In this document: positions 6,016 through 6,476 of the stretch, piece by piece
How the letters are laid out: each line of letters begins with the position of its first letter
How positions within the stretch are numbered: position 1 is the first letter of the stretch
Origin: Armatimonadota bacterium
GTDB taxonomy: Bacteria > Armatimonadota > UBA5829
NCBI GenBank assembly: GCA_023398345.1
Contig: JAEWSK010000204.1
Location: 1 to 6,476, forward strand
DNA: 6,476 nt
Direction of reading: 5' to 3'
The notes under the pieces: generated by a model
Databases searched by the model: none
Told to the model about the DNA's origin: nothing
What the model saw: only the letters and a program-made list of their open reading frames with translations
Translations under genes and position numbers: made by a program

Positions 6016-6476
6016 GTTTTGCACCTGACGTTATCATTCGTAAAGCAATCGAAACAGATGTTCCGGCGCTGATAAAGCTCGTTCGTGGCCTGGCAGAATA
6101 TGAAAAGCTGACGCATGCGTTTACTGCAACCGAGGAGTCATACACAACGGCGCTGTTCGGTGAGAACCCGGTGGCCGAAGCGCTCATCGCGCTATACAAA
6201 AACGAGCCTGTCGGCTATGCGGTGTTCTTCCATAATTTCTCGACGTTCAATGGTCGCGCAGGAATCTACCTTGAGGACATCTATGTCTGTCCTGATGTGC
6301 GCGGCAAAGGCATAGGCAAAAAGCTCTTTACAATGGTTGCTCGTATTGCAAAAGACCGCAACTGTGGACGCTACGAGTGGTGTGTGCTCAAGTGGAATAC
6401 TCCCGCAATAGAGTTTTACAGTTCCCTGGGTGGCGAATTGCTCGACGATTGGAAAATGATGCGTCTTGAGGGAGAT
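6012..6476 (+). CDS. GNAT family N-acetyltransferase, SSAT-like (3' truncated)
   Basis: The frame is open to the window edge and gives 155 residues starting MSFAPDVIIRKA. It is a GNAT-fold enzyme that moves an acetyl group from acetyl-CoA to an amine. The acetyl-CoA pyrophosphate loop is VRGKGIGKKL, with Arg97-x-x-Gly100-x-Gly102, after the strand YLEDIYVCPD. The run FFHNFSTFNGRAGIYLEDIYV and the later CGRYEWCVLKWNTPAIEFYSSLG are typical of the spermidine/spermine N1-acetyltransferase-like group (including thialysine acetyltransferases), and Tyr136 sits where these have their general acid. Polyamine or lysine-analogue substrates are therefore plausible but not shown. Only a few C-terminal residues are likely missing, since related proteins have about 155-175. 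The ATG overlaps the stop of the GDPD gene (ATGA), and there is no good Shine-Dalgarno, so translation is probably coupled to that gene. Confidence 0.88.
   Translation, partial: MSFAPDVIIRKAIETDVPALIKLVRGLAEYEKLTHAFTATEESYTTALFGENPVAEALIALYKNEPVGYAVFFHNFSTFNGRAGIYLEDIYVCPDVRGKGIGKKLFTMVARIAKDRNCGRYEWCVLKWNTPAIEFYSSLGGELLDDWKMMRLEGD

Overview
The window is an ordinary-looking stretch of bacterial chromosome with moderate GC content. All genes lie on the + strand. Its core is a complete gatC-gatA-gatB set encoding the tRNA-dependent amidotransferase GatCAB. This enzyme is used by bacteria that charge tRNA-Gln (and sometimes tRNA-Asn) indirectly. A signal peptide followed by a predicted outer-membrane-type beta-barrel in a later gene suggests a diderm organism. 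The overall look would fit a deep-branching diderm group such as Armatimonadota, but this is a weak guess, since no rRNA or other lineage marker is present.

Layout. Positions 1-251 hold the 3' end of a thioredoxin-fold (TlpA/AhpC-like) gene. It is closed by a strong intrinsic terminator (299-334), which is followed within 16 bases by a good sigma-70-type promoter (350-379, extended -10). That promoter reads into gatC (410-703), gatA (744-2210) and gatB (2256-3704). After a 111-base gap with a candidate palindromic operator but no clear terminator come three more genes. The first is a TIM-barrel sugar isomerase/epimerase-like protein (3816-4577). The second is a secreted protein joining an N-terminal beta-barrel-like domain to a C-terminal glycerophosphodiester phosphodiesterase (GDPD) domain (4594-6015). 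The third is a GNAT acetyltransferase of the SSAT-like group (6012 to the window end, 3' truncated). These last three are tightly packed (16-base gap, then an ATGA overlap) and are probably co-transcribed.

How the genes work together. GatC, GatA and GatB form one enzyme: GatA releases ammonia from glutamine, GatB phosphorylates and amidates Glu-tRNA-Gln or Asp-tRNA-Asn, and GatC tethers the two. The downstream trio has no obvious common pathway; sugar isomerisation, phosphodiester hydrolysis and N-acetylation look like accessory small-molecule functions.

The observation most worth following is in the barrel-GDPD gene. Just before the GDPD domain there is an in-frame GTG preceded by a near-ideal Shine-Dalgarno sequence (GGGAGG, 6-base spacer). 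The gene could therefore make both an exported fusion and a separate cytosolic GDPD, or it may record a recent fusion of two genes. I found no CRISPR array, mobile element, RNA gene or clearly novel defence-type system.
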